A program made the translations under genes and the position numbers. DNA of 64,000 nt from Arachnopeziza araneosa (taxonomy: Eukaryota > Ascomycota > Leotiomycetes > Helotiales > Arachnopezizaceae). The notes below the pieces were generated by a model. It saw only the letters and a list, made by a program, of their open reading frames with translations. It was not told where the DNA came from and did not search any database. This document shows positions 45,917 through 56,684 of this stretch, piece after piece (position 1 is the stretch's first letter; the number at the start of each line of letters is the position of its first letter). The DNA lies in assembly GCA_003988855.1 (NCBI GenBank), contig QYAI01000071.1, positions 170,088 to 234,087 on the forward strand, written 5' to 3'.

Positions 45917-46373
45917 GTGTGGAGGGACACAGCGTGAAGCTGTTTTTTTGATCTGGTAGCTTTAACAGCTTTCTTCTCATTAGGTTATTGTTTCTTAGCT
46001 CATCATACCTGCAGCACTCCACCCATGAATCGATTGCAGTGACTAAGTTCGAAAAAAGTCCATGAAATTGAAGATGATCTCACTTATTCACAGCAACTGA
46101 TGCCATTGCAATTTGTCTTCTTTGAAGCCCACCGACATGATAAAAAATCATGACACAAAGCTGCACACTTTTCGTATCTTGACGGGAAGTACAGGTATGT
46201 GAAATTCCTCATAAGAACTTAAAATAGAATGCGCAGCTGAGACTGCGTGATTATTAATGGTAATCTATGGAGAATGTGATATGGGACGCTTATGATGCGG
46301 GATTTAAATGAGGAGCAGCGTAGAGGCCGTGAAGATCTCGAATTAGAAGAGTTGAAATACGTGTCCAAGAAAA
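45917..46373. other. Intergenic between convergent genes
   Basis: 3' flanks of the HET and BTB genes. No gene seen. Confidence 0.4.
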
Positions 46374-47253
46374 TTACTTCCGTGTCGGTTCAAGTCGCCG
46401 ACCATTACCAGCATTGAACAACACATCATATGCAAAGTCTACATTCTCCTCCATGAAGCCCCTCAACTTCTCGTCGTGACGAAGGCTCGACCAGCAAGAT
46501 GCAACGAAACGAGAAACAATTTGACGGCTATCCATTGACGAAACCCTCTCATCAGAAGTATCCCACGTAGAACTTCCCAACGGAGGAGTCTGCAGCCCAT
46601 TCGAGTCAAAATCCGTAGTCAGTCCTGATTGGCCTGAAACATCCTCGGATTCTGGTGGAAGTTCGGGGGTGTGATTGTAGATGATTAAAGCAAGCTCTAT
46701 CAGGGTTTTGACCGAGATCAGAGGCTTGGGACCGAAACTCCATGCATCATGCTGCCGATACCCGATCGAGAGTAAATTTTGTAGCTTCTGAACCGAAAGC
46801 TCTTTTAGTTCATCAATACACAATCGCTCAGCCAACGTGTGAACGCGAGCATGTAGAAGGCATGCGGTTTCAATATCTTCGGTAACAAAGTAGTCTCGCT
46901 GGTAGATGTAATCGATGTATTTCTCAAACGCATCTTCCCGGTCGACCTCGGTGGATAATTCGACAGCACCAGCCTGAGCTTCTTGCAGACCAGACCTCAG
47001 CAGCGATGCAAAGTACGGTGTCGTCCGAATCAAGACTCCTTCGTGAAGATTATACTCTTTCTTTGAGGAGCCTACAATCACGCAGATCACCGGAGATGCA
47101 AACATACTATAATGTTCATGAGTATCGCTCAAGTGTATAGAAGATGTGTTGTCCTCACGCAGCAAAAGAACCTCTGGCTTCGGCGCCTTCTATCCTATCA
47201 CCAGGTACCAAATTGAGAGAACATGGCTGGTTCTTCTTAAGCTCTTGAGCCAT
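46374..47253 (-). CDS. BTB/POZ domain protein
   Basis: Two exons, 47253-47159 and 47106-46374, give 275 residues; the intron has donor GTGAGG and is in phase 2. The start MAQELKKNQPCSLNLVPGDR is preferred to reading through the intron because that reading lacks an ATG context and loses the first BTB strand. The BTB core runs from about residue 33: MFASPVICVIVGSSKKEYNL, HEGVLIRTTPYFASLLRSGL, then DAFEKYIDYIYQRDY and LLHARVHTLAERLCIDELK. This is the usual fungal BTB pattern. No zinc finger, Kelch or MATH domain follows. BTB proteins dimerise or serve as Cullin-3 adaptors, but the partner here is unknown. Confidence 0.88.
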
Positions 47254-48049
47254 TGAAATTATAATTAGTATTGTAATTTCTTGAGATACAAGAAACATAT
47301 TAGTTCAAGTTTAGAGATGAGTGTGAGGCTATGTTAGTAGGCTATGTTGGCTCACCGCCTTCTTTGTGTAACGGGCATTTCCAAAGCTGCAGCTCGCATA
47401 ACGTGATTAGGTCTTAGCCATATCAATAATTAACACTTTCCATGATTTAACAAAAATAGTCTGTTGGTCAAAAGAAGTAAATGTTGCTTAAAAGTTGGAG
47501 CTTCTCGCACGGATCGCTGCTTAGCTTGAAGATTTCCGGCTGTTTGAATAACCCCCCTTCGTTTGATTTGTGCACTACAGAGCAAGCTGGCTGCACAATC
47601 ACTGTGAATATCACCACAAATGTACAATCTCCGGAAACAGTCACAGCAGGGAATAGGGAAATCTGTCAGCTACACTACTCCGCTCATCTAGAGGTTCAAT
47701 CCATATGGTTTCAATTCATATCGGATCGGAATCATGATCTTCACAAGCCGGGATCGTCAGCGGAGTCGGGGATCTTCATCGGCATCATCGAAATAACCAT
47801 GGAGAAGCCCCATGAGCGCTGTTGACTCGATAGAATATTGCGTTGAGGCTCCTCCTACATGAGGAGCGCCCCGTCGTCTGATGCAGGTGGCGGAGAAGAG
47901 TGCAGGGTGACCAAGCGGATGCATGGGCTCTGAAGCAGAAAACGAAACCCATCTCACTAGAACCGACAAAGCTCATTCCTGTCGATTCTGAAACCATCTT
48001 TTCAGAGAAGCGCAGATTATTCAACCAACATATATATACGCACGTGAGA
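47254..48049. other. Intergenic between divergent genes
   Basis: About 0.8 kb holding the promoters of the BTB gene and the EthD-like gene. The 114-codon plus-strand frame at 47481-47825 has no recognisable family and is left out as a gene. Confidence 0.4.
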
Positions 48050-48694
48050 ATGTCGTTGTTCTACGTCACGTTACAGTGTGCCACCCGCACCACGGCATCC
48101 GATCTCCTCGTGCTCCTGGAACCGTCACGGTTCGAATGGGCGAGCAGCGTCCAGCGCGGATATCTGTATCACGCAACCGATCTCGCGGGAGCGGGGAGCG
48201 GCAAGCCGGAATGGATGGTGATGTACGAGCTCACGCCCTCCCTCCCATCTCCGCCCATCAGCATCCCCAGCCCGCTCTCCCCCACCATAACCATCCAGCG
48301 ACACGGTCTGTACACGCCCCAGAGCAGCGCCACATCGCCCACATTCACGCCGCTGAGTCTCTCCCGCATCCCCAACTGCCTCGTCGCCGTCTTCATCCGT
48401 CTGCACCCGCACCGCAAGGAGGAGTTTGATCGCTACTACGCCGAGGAGCATATGGATGCGCTGAAGCAGGTCCCGGGGTGGCGACGCACGCGGCGGTTTG
48501 TGCGTGCGCCGGGAGAGGAGGACGGGGATGTGGATGGGGATGAGGTGGTCCAGTTGCATGATTATGAGATGGAGAATGGGCTGGGTGGGGACGAGTTCCG
48601 GCAGGCGACGAGTACGGTCTGGTATCGGGATCTGATGGCGAATGCGGTGAGGGAGAAGGATCGCAGGACGTATGAGTTGTGCGGGGTTGTCTGA
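48050..48694 (+). CDS. EthD-like / dimeric alpha-beta barrel protein
   Basis: Single exon of 214 residues; the ATG at 48050 (MSLFYVTLQCATRTTAS) is chosen although the frame is open upstream. The C-terminal half has VAVFIRLHPHRKEEFDRYYAEEHM followed by LKQVPGWRRTRRF. This is the signature of EthD-type ferredoxin-like barrels, in which a His near YxxEH is often functional. Such proteins accompany oxidative or dehydratase steps in catabolic and secondary-metabolic clusters. Codon use is GC-rich at third positions, unlike many neighbours. It sits 540 bases from the end of the AtuA gene and converges with it. Confidence 0.7.
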   Translation: MSLFYVTLQCATRTTASDLLVLLEPSRFEWASSVQRGYLYHATDLAGAGSGKPEWMVMYELTPSLPSPPISIPSPLSPTITIQRHGLYTPQSSATSPTFTPLSLSRIPNCLVAVFIRLHPHRKEEFDRYYAEEHMDALKQVPGWRRTRRFVRAPGEEDGDVDGDEVVQLHDYEMENGLGGDEFRQATSTVWYRDLMANAVREKDRRTYELCGVV

Positions 48695-49234
48695 GCTGGA
48701 GATAGGGATGAGGAGGTGATGTGTGCTGATGGATTATGCTCTGCTTTAGTATGGAGGCTTAAATCACATCTAATTGCTGTAAAGTAAAAATGAGAAGAGA
48801 TTACATCTACGATATATATTTCCTAGCCCGAAAAGTCATGCATTTCATGTAAAGGATGAACCAACATAAACCAGCAACTGAAATCTCTTGAACAGTTTCA
48901 GTAAAGCATGATAAGCATGGCAGAGGAGAGAAGACAAGATCACGAGCGGCGTTGAAGAACTGAGCACTTTAATGAGACGAGCTTGTTGATTGATTTGATA
49001 GAAAGGAATCCACCCTCAATGAACCTGATCAGCTGGCGCTGAGCACCAGAGTAGGAGCTACTTGAAATCTTCGCTGCGAGGTTAAACACTTAAGATAAGA
49101 CAGAGGGTATTTTACCACTCCTTCCACAGCTTACAACAAGCCAACATGTCAATAAATATGAAATTGGCATCTAACAATAATCTCTAGATCTATATTCAGG
49201 AGCATCTTGATTCACAAACCAAACGTAGCCCTCG
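48695..49234. other. Intergenic between convergent genes
   Basis: 3' flanks of the EthD-like and AtuA genes. No gene seen. Confidence 0.4.
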
Positions 49235-51031
49235 CTACAAGACCAGACCCAACAACGGGACATGCTGCTGGCTACAATGTAAATCTCTCTCGTCGAACGC
49301 TCCAGCCTCCCACGGCCTGGGGAGCGTGAACTTGAAGGCGCGAGCCGGCTCCGAGAACTGGCACGCGATGACATCCTTGACGGTAGCGTACCACAGGGGG
49401 GCCAGATACGCTGCCGTCAGCTTCGGGCTCTTCTTGGCAAAGTTGTAGGCTTCGAGGTTGTTAAAGATGATGTCAAAGGTGATCTCGTAGGGGCCGGCGT
49501 TCTTGGAGCGGATGTCCTTAGCGATCTTGGTGACGGGCGTCTCGTTGCGCACGAGCTTGACGTTCAAGGCCGTCTCGCCGGTGCCGGTGCCATTGGTGTA
49601 GGTGCTGGTAGCTTCTGGGTCGGTTTGGACAAGATCGAATCCGAATTTGGGGTCGCGGGTGGCCGTGCTTGATTTGGGACCAACCAAGTCAACGGACCAT
49701 GGGAACAATGCGAGAGGATCATCTTGAGGGAGAAGATGGTAAACGTTGAAAGAGCTCACGCGACCGAGCGGAATCTCGAGATTCGTTAGAGGCATGGCAT
49801 AGTTACTAGTTGTGGAGATCTGCCCCTCGTATGGAGCATGGACGCAGAAGACCCGACCAGAGTTGGCGATCTGGGTCGCGACGATTTGATCCTCAGCCAT
49901 AATCTTGCCGAGCAAGAAGATTTCCTTTCCAACAGAAGTGTCGGTCTCTAGCGGACCCATGGTTCCGTCCTTACCATATGCTTTCGTCGAGACCTGGAAC
50001 TGATGCTCAGGAAACTTCTTGTACAAGAATTCCTTGAGACGTTTTTGGAAATCGTCGATCTGAGAAATGAGCACCGGATCACGGAAACTTCCCATCCAGA
50101 TGGTGCGGTTGCCACCAACCTTCGCGCCCTCGAGCTTCACACAGTATGGAATCTTCTCAAAAGTGGCTCCTCCGGCACCGGCGGAGCGAGGGCCAGTGAC
50201 TTGGTATGCTGAGCCCTTGAGGTTCAAGACGCCACCGGGGCCGTAATGCATCTCCGCGTTTGGATTTTCATACAGCGAGTGCGCGGCAAGGGATTGTGGA
50301 GAGCATTTCGAGAAGGTTTGAAGAGGGAGAATGTCAAAGCGATCGTTCCAGATGGTTGCAAGAGCTTCTTTTGACTTGGGCCACGAGCATTGAGCTCCGC
50401 ATTCCATGACCTTTCCCATGTGGTACGCGGTTCCCAAGTTGGTCACTCCTTGGTTAATGGAGTATGCTGCATATCCCGACGGGTCGTAGGTGCGGCCGGC
50501 AATGATGATATCGTAGTCGGGAACCTTCTCCATAACCTCGATCAGAGGTTCGTGGCCCATCTGAGCGACGAGCTCGACTGCCAAATCTATCTCCTTTGAA
50601 GTCAACTCAGGAACTGCCCCGCATGGGGTGACGACGCCCTTCTTGAGTGCAGCGTGGACAACCGACTTGGGCACGTTGGCGTAAATCTTGGCGAGCTTGA
50701 GAGCGTATCCCTTCTCGAGGCAGTAGTCATCAACAATTTTGACAAACTCATCCACGTGGTAGTTGGATCCGTCACCACCTGCTGATGTAATGATCAGCTT
50801 CAGTTTGTGGTGGAAGACAGCGTCTAAGACATGGGCGAAATCGCGGACGTGGGCTTCATGAGGACAGGTGCCTTCGTTGAGAGCAAGTTTCTGGGGGCCG
50901 CTGTCTGTGGATCCGGCATCGATGATGATCGCTGATGCATCGAGCTGAATTCCCTTATATAGCTTGTCCACTTCGTAGCCATAGCCCATCATGCCCACCG
51001 GGGTGAGGATTTTGACAGGTAACTTCGACAT
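49235..51031 (-). CDS. AtuA-like (DUF1446) - DUF4387 fusion protein
   Basis: Single exon of 598 residues from MSKLPVKILTPVGMMGYGYE. Residues 1 to about 460 are the acyclic terpene utilisation family AtuA-like domain (DAGSTDSGPQKLALNEGTC, LIITSAGGDGSNYHVDEFV, IIAGRTYDPSGYAAYSINQG, GKVMECGAQCSWPKS). The last about 110 residues (DIRSKNAGPYEITFDIIFNN, LAPLWYATVKDVIACQF) are a DUF4387 domain; in bacteria the two are often separate adjacent genes. In Pseudomonas the Atu operon degrades citronellol and geraniol, but the fungal substrate is unknown. The frame is intact. It lies next to the Zn2Cys6 regulator, the cyclase and the dehydrogenases to its right, so it may belong to the same catabolic cluster. 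Confidence 0.85.
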   Translation of the reverse strand: MSKLPVKILTPVGMMGYGYEVDKLYKGIQLDASAIIIDAGSTDSGPQKLALNEGTCPHEAHVRDFAHVLDAVFHHKLKLIITSAGGDGSNYHVDEFVKIVDDYCLEKGYALKLAKIYANVPKSVVHAALKKGVVTPCGAVPELTSKEIDLAVELVAQMGHEPLIEVMEKVPDYDIIIAGRTYDPSGYAAYSINQGVTNLGTAYHMGKVMECGAQCSWPKSKEALATIWNDRFDILPLQTFSKCSPQSLAAHSLYENPNAEMHYGPGGVLNLKGSAYQVTGPRSAGAGGATFEKIPYCVKLEGAKVGGNRTIWMGSFRDPVLISQIDDFQKRLKEFLYKKFPEHQFQVSTKAYGKDGTMGPLETDTSVGKEIFLLGKIMAEDQIVATQIANSGRVFCVHAPYEGQISTTSNYAMPLTNLEIPLGRVSSFNVYHLLPQDDPLALFPWSVDLVGPKSSTATRDPKFGFDLVQTDPEATSTYTNGTGTGETALNVKLVRNETPVTKIAKDIRSKNAGPYEITFDIIFNNLEAYNFAKKSPKLTAAYLAPLWYATVKDVIACQFSEPARAFKFTLPRPWEAGAFDERDLHCSQQHVPLLGLVL

Positions 51032-51753
51032 GGTGGAGAGTTATGAAGAGTACACAAAGTTTTGGAAGGTTCTAAAAATAAATCGGTTAGTCACAATAAA
51101 GTAGAGTGTGAATGTATATATGAATTCGAACTAGTTGTTGTGATGAGAATACAGTCACCAAATGTCCAACAACTTCAACAGATATAGGACCAGGTGGGGT
51201 CGAATACTTTTACCCCGCGACGATATCGGCGGCTCTGTGGGGAATACCATGCAAAAGCATAGCGGCCGGTTTTTGGAACGTTAAGACGTTTCATGGTTGC
51301 TGTAGGATTTGGCCTCTTTCATTCCGAGCTTTGCTGCGCACTCCGAACACTCCGACTCGAGATCTGATATCAGATGACATGGAATCGGGACCCGTCCAGT
51401 GCCACTCTGTGGAGGAGGAAGTATAGCAAATTCTATGAACAACCTGCAACTATGCCACGGTCAGCAGACAAGATAATCTGCTAGCTGAACTTCTAGTTGC
51501 CCCATTCCATGAGACTCATAGCTGTTCTTCATGTAGACCGAGCCTTACAGCTCTTATGAAGTTACGAACGTAGAAACAGCAGTAGGATGTAAGAACATGG
51601 CGATTCATGAGATAACACAGCTGTGTATATACACTATAAAACGAAGACACAAAAAAGGTCAAGCGCCAGGCTGTCCGTTTACGCCGTTATGTTGTTCCCA
51701 ATTCCATACCCAATTGAAACAAAATACAAAACTTTGGAGAAAGCCTAAATTGT
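51032..51753. promoter_or_regulatory. Upstream region of the AtuA-DUF4387 gene
   Basis: About 0.7 kb between the start of the AtuA gene and the 3' end of the regulator gene, both read leftwards. It contains TCGG/CCGA-type triplets of the sort bound by Zn2Cys6 regulators (for example near 51321-51367), but no clear spaced palindrome stands out. Confidence 0.35.
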
Positions 51754-53679
51754 TTAAAGCATGTCTCCAAGGGAATCCCAATTAAGACCGTCAAGATCTA
51801 TATCTCGCAAGCCTGCCGCAGTTTCAGGATTCATCCAGTCAGGCAAATTTGGAGCTGCAGCAGGACTCGTACTGTCGAGGTGCTCCTTCATGATTCTGAT
51901 AGTATCGTAAACCAACGATGCTGACATACGTGATCGTACCGAGGGCGTTCGTTTCAGATCTCTGATGGCTATCAATTGCTGCAAGTGCCTACTCCAACGC
52001 TCTGCATGATCGTTCAGGACTTTGATCGCTGTTGCAAGGGTCCGACTCGCCAGCGTTATCTGATCAAATAAGACCTGAGGTTGCTGTGCGTAAGGCGACA
52101 CAACAATCCTGAGGAGTATCAATGCCGCGTAGAGTACCGACCGTACTAAGTGGAAGGGACACCTAGAGAGATTCTTCTCCGACGCGATGAGAAGCAGAGC
52201 AAGAGCATCTGTTTCTGCTTGGCAAAATAGATCGACGACGTCTGCATCTTGTGGAATGTCGTCGTGCAGGACAAAGGAGAATAGCTGAAGCTTTGACGTC
52301 AAGAATGAGAGTTGGACGATTTGGGACATCTGAGGGAAGCGCGTCTTCTGTAAACTATCCAGCTCGCCTCTGAAGTACTTCAACATGCTGATCCTCGTAC
52401 GAGGCTCCAGTAAGCCAGATATATTTTGTGCATCAGCTCCAATGATAGACGTGAATTGCGCCGTGAGCCGAGAGATATGGCACAGGCTGACAAGTGATGT
52501 GTTTCCAAATTCTGGAGTCTCTAGAATGTGGTGTAGAAATGCAAAATCAACGTGACTTGGATGTCGCAATCCAAGTCGGGCAGTCTGCATTTGGTTGACA
52601 ACGAAGCATGCCATCCAGGTGCTATCTCTCACATGGTCGTCAACTTCTAGAACCTCCCTTCGCTTGCTGAATTCTTGTGATAGACCGGTCGATGCGCCCA
52701 ATTTGAAGTGCAATCTGAGTAGCTATACCGCAATAAACGAACGATGGATCGTCCAATGTTGAATAGAAGGGAAATGACCACGTGCAGAGGATTAGAAGCG
52801 CTTGTACCACCTCTACGGAGCGAGGCGGATTCACGACCATTCTGCCAATCATCTCTTGGATGCCAGGCTGCAGCTCGAGCGTGGTGAGTGTCGACGACAC
52901 TGCGCAGATGACCCAGAATAGCAGCGGAGATTTTTCATAGACGGTTTCTGGAGAGGTAGGGATCGAGAACTCCAGCCAGGGGTGGCATTGAAGGAAGAAT
53001 GTATGGAAGCATTGCGTGACTTGTGCAGCACTGATTTGGAAGTTGGCTGGGCGTAACCGCGCCTCTTCTTCCGGAGGCACAAATGTGTAATGGGTTGGCG
53101 GCGAGTGAGACGATAGACCTGGCCCTGGTAGGTTTGAAGGACTGGTCTCGTGCTGGTGCTGTTGCATGACCTGGTATGATGGATAGCTTGAGTGTGGAAT
53201 GCCCAATCCTGCTTCTCGAGATGGAGTCACAGGTGGAGATAGAGCGAGATCCGGGGCCTGGTAGCCCGACAGACTTGGGGAGGGTGCAGGAGCAGGCGCA
53301 GGAGCAAAAACAGATCTCGTCAAAGTCAGCCCCGTAGGGTCGGCAAAATTGAACATGGCAACATCTTGACTCGGAGTTGTGAGGTCTTGATCCTGGTTTT
53401 GATTTTGATTTTGATTTTGATTTTGATTTTGATTTTGATTTTGATTTTGATTTTGATTTTGATTTTGATTTTGATTTTGATTTTGATTCTGCCGTCGCAG
53501 TCGAACCACCTCTGCCTCGAGTTCCATCAGCCTGCGGTTCTTGTCACCCGCTGGTAGCTGGTATCAAGCACACACGCAACATTGACAGACCGACAGCGAC
53601 TGCAGGGCGCGGGAGCCGTCACGTCGGAGTCGCAACGAAGTTTGCATTGCCGGCACCGCGAACACGCCTTTGCCCTCAT
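51754..53679 (-). pseudogene. Zn(II)2Cys6 transcription factor with Asn-Gln tract; frame broken
   Basis: The zinc cluster starts at the ATG at 53679: CSRCRQCKLRC (CX2CX6C), a spacer, then CSRCRSVNVAC. A linker and leucine-bearing helix (RRLMELEAEVVRLRR) follow. Next comes a run of about 15 Asn-Gln pairs, a Pro/Ser-rich region, and the fungal TF middle domain (FHTFFLQCHPWLEF, YCGIATQIALQIG, TWMACFVVNQ), ending DLDGLNWDSLGDML. The frame breaks by one base near 53535-53545, and by two separate one-base shifts near 52680-52712 around IGAHRPVY and SQEFSKRREVL. No intron with correct phase explains these. Either the gene is decaying or the assembly dropped bases. It is divergent from the cyclase gene and is the likely local regulator. 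Confidence 0.8.
53401..53484. repeat. Hexanucleotide microsatellite GATTTT, 14 perfect copies
   Basis: Fourteen uninterrupted GATTTT units, with one imperfect unit at each side, are read on the minus strand as (Asn-Gln)n inside the Zn2Cys6 regulator. The length is likely to vary between strains. Confidence 0.95.
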
Positions 53680-54124
53680 CCTGCTGGACTGCGTCGCCGC
53701 AAATCGAGGAGAGGAGAGGAGAGCAGGACGAAGACTCCACACGAGCAACGCCAATTGGAGTGCTGTGGGATGACGACGATATCGCAGGAATTGTCGCCGG
53801 AGTATGTAGAGGACATGGCATGGCGGGCGGAGTGAGAAAGCTTTGATGATGCTGGAGCGCGGCGACTGCGGGGAAGCGCTGAGTTGTACTCGTACTGTAG
53901 AGAAGCGGGGAGCCTCCCCTTCACGACGCCGTCTTCACGAGGCGACCTTGCATCATGCACAGCGGAATCTCACCCCGGATCCCATGTCGAGATCCGCGAG
54001 TCAGGTATCGCCCTTTCTTCTCGAGGGAGCCAATCCGTCTCACTTCTTTGGAGCACTTTCTCTCCCTCGCTCGTCTTGAAGCTGACTAGAACATCGCAGT
54101 CTACCACCATCACATCCTGAGACT
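53680..54124. promoter_or_regulatory. Bidirectional promoter between regulator and cyclase genes
   Basis: A 445-base gap between the divergent start codons of the Zn2Cys6 regulator and the PF04199 cyclase. Shared control is likely from the layout. Several CGG/CCG triplets occur (for example around 53796-53828 and 53970-53981), but no clean inverted CGG pair was identified by eye. Confidence 0.45.
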
Positions 54125-54933
54125 ATGGCTCTCCTGCAAGTGGCTTCGAGCAAGAAGCGCATCTTCGATCTCGCCGTCCCTCTGGAGATTGGCATGCCTT
54201 CCTCGGGAACCCACCCAGCATATCAGATGGGGCTGGTTCGACGACATGGCGACAAAGAGCGTCCCGGTGCTCAAGGAGGCACCAGTTCCAACGAGCTGTT
54301 CACCATGGGCGCCCACGTCGGGACTCACATTGATGCTCTGGCCACTGGGCCGTCAATGGAAAGATTCACGGCTGGTTGGACGCAACGGATGCCACCAAAG
54401 GAGGCCGCTTTCGACACCTGGGAGCAGACATGATCGAGCCAATGGTATGCCGCGGTGTTCTACTCGACATGCCCAAAACACTGAATGTAGAGAGGTTGGC
54501 GCCTGGGTATGGGATCACGGCCGAGGAGCTCCAGAAGGCACTGGGGCGCCGGAAGCTAAATGCAGGAGATGTTGCGTTGATCCGCACCGGATGGCAGCAA
54601 CTGTATCAAGATCACGCCGCTTTCCACGGCGGTGAGGGTGGTGTTCCCGGTGTCACTGGCCCAGCTGCCAGATGGCTAGCTGAACATGGAGTCAGGGCTA
54701 CTGGTAGTGATACCAATGCCTTTGATCAGATCGTGCGAGGACCTGACTTCCTGGCAAGACCCGCGCACACTATTCTTCTCTTTGAGAGTGGTATTCACAT
54801 CATCGAGGTTTTGAATTTGGAGGAGTTGGCTGAGGCACAAGTTGAAGAGTTTCTGTTCATTCTCACACCTCTGAAGCTGATAGGAGCAACGGGCTCACCA
54901 GTACGGCCTCTTGCAGTGGTTGAGGCTTTGTAG
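54125..54933 (+). pseudogene. PF04199 cyclase / kynurenine-formamidase-like hydrolase, one-base frame break
   Basis: The first frame from 54125 (MALLQVASSKKRIFDLAVPL) holds the metal-site motif HVGTHIDAL. The second frame continues with GHWAVNGKIHGWLDATDATK and GADMIEPMVCRGVLLD, then RKLNAGDVALIRTGW and a C-terminal part ending RPLAVVEAL. The join needs exactly one extra base inside GATGCTCTGGCC at about 54337-54348; with it, the protein (about 270 residues) matches the family along its whole length. HxGTHxD supplies the metal ligands. The family opens or closes N-formyl, lactone or cyclic amide bonds. The break is either a real mutation or a base-call error. Confidence 0.75.
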
Positions 54934-55343
54934 ATACTCTTATTTAATGTATAGATTGGAATAAAAGATTGCAGTATATTGTTTATTGCTACCGTCTCGC
55001 ATATTTACTACCTTCCCAGTACGCGACTATTTTCTCTCCCAAATTAACTTTAGATCGTTCTGATCCTCACGTGAATGAGACTTTGCAGAAGCCCATGCAT
55101 TTAATTTCTCTTTCACTCCGTGGTGCGCGATTTGCGGTTATTTTATCAGCTTCGGAATTCAACGGAGTGCAGGGCCAGAGGTCCCAATATGTCTTAACCA
55201 GCTATCCGATTTCGGATGTTGACAGGCACCGCTTGGCGGGTCCGAGGACTTTAAAGACGCTTTTCTATATGTGTCTTGATATTAATTGGGATGTACAAGA
55301 ATCTTCGCTCTTTCACTGTTTCATTTGCAACCAAAACGTCAAC
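54934..55343. other. Intergenic
   Basis: Upstream region of the 2-hydroxyacid dehydrogenase gene, with an open frame that is not protein-like. Confidence 0.4.
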
Positions 55344-56684
55344 ATGTCCCGAGGAGCGGCTCTACTTATTGGACACATCACCCACGCGAGAAAAGAGTGG
55401 GAGAGCTTGGCACAGATTATGCAACTCAAGGTTGGTTCTCTCTCTGTACCTTTTTGGCTCTTTGCAATCTTGTTAATCGAGACTTTTCAGGGAATTTGGA
55501 GTAGGGAACCGGGCCGAGTTTTTGCAGAATTGCAAAAGTGGGCAGTATGATGATGTTGTAGCCATTTACAAATCGAATGCTTCGACCAGTGTAAGAGCAG
55601 CCCTTTAGCGCGTGAATGTTTAGGATATCATAGCTCAAGATTTGTCTGTTTAGATTACTGGGCGGTTTGACAAGGAGTTGGTTGCCCACCTACCCGAATC
55701 TGTCAAGTATATCTGTCACAACGGTGCTGGGTACGACAATATCGACGTGGGTGATTGCACTCAACGAGGTATGTCACATGTGACCGCCTACCAAAAATTC
55801 TTCCGCTGCTCAGATGACTAAAAACTCCCTTCAAGATATCATGATTGCAAGCACGCCTGGAGCTGTCAATCATGCCACAGCCGACATTGCGATATTCCTC
55901 ATGATTGGGGCCTTGCGTCAAGCACAAAAGCCTCTCGCTGGCATTCGAGCCGGCAAATGGCGAGGAGACTTCACTCTGGGTCATGATCCGAACAAGAAGA
56001 TCCTCGGTATTATTGGAATGGGAGGCATAGGCAGAGTAAGTATACCTCTGCTCTTGAGCTGTGTTCTTTTCCTCGGTTTCGCTTATTCTCGCATCGCCTC
56101 CAGTGAAGCGAATGCTGATGTGGGGTGGTAGGAAGTTGCCCTTCGCGCAAAAGCTTTCGGAATGAGCATTATCTATCACAATCGTAAGCCTTTGTCCCAG
56201 GAGCGGGAGGCGGGCGCGAGATACGTCTCTCTGAAAGAACTCATCTCAACCTCGGACGTCATAAGCTTGAACCTAGCTCTCAATGAATCAGCCCGGCACA
56301 TCATCGGCGAACCCGAATTCGCCGACATGAAAACTGGGGTTGTCATTGTTAATACGGCAAGAAGGGGATTAATAGACACAGAGGCAATGCTTGCCGCTCT
56401 AGAGTCCAAAAAGGTTTGCAGCATCTACCGCGTGATTTGTTGAAGATTGGTTAGAGATTGACTTGAAAATATAGGTGTACTCCGTTGGACTGGACGTGTA
56501 CGATGCTGAGCCAAAGGTCGACGAACGATTGATCAGCAACCCAAACATTTTTATCCTGCCGCATATCGGGACAGCTACCTATGAGACCCAGAAGGAGATG
56601 GAGAAGCTTGTGCTAGATAACCTTAGACTTGCCGTCACCGAAGGAAAGTTGCTCACTCCAATCGCGGAGCAGGCCGGATTATGA
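55344..56684 (+). CDS. D-isomer specific 2-hydroxyacid dehydrogenase (hydroxypyruvate/glyoxylate reductase-like)
   Basis: Six exons: 55344-55430, 55492-55590, 55654-55768, 55836-56035, 56132-56413 and 56475-56684. The product starts MSRGAALLIGHITHARKEW. The substrate-site segment is KYICHNGAGYDNIDV, the NAD(P) loop is GIIGMGGIGR, and the catalytic Arg lies in VNTARRGLIDTEAM. The Glu is in DAEPKVDERL and the His in ILPHIGTAT, so the active site is complete. The fungal GxGxIG-like set fits glyoxylate/hydroxypyruvate reductases. One flaw: the first intron ends CAG at 55490, and one extra G (55491) must be ignored to enter the correct frame (EFGVGNRAEFLQNC), so a one-base insertion or an unseen splice variant is implied. 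It could supply D-glycerate to the kinase nearby. Confidence 0.82.

Noticed and set aside
48125..48559. Minus-strand frames inside the EthD-like gene
   Set aside because: They are open only because of the GC-rich third positions of the plus-strand gene.
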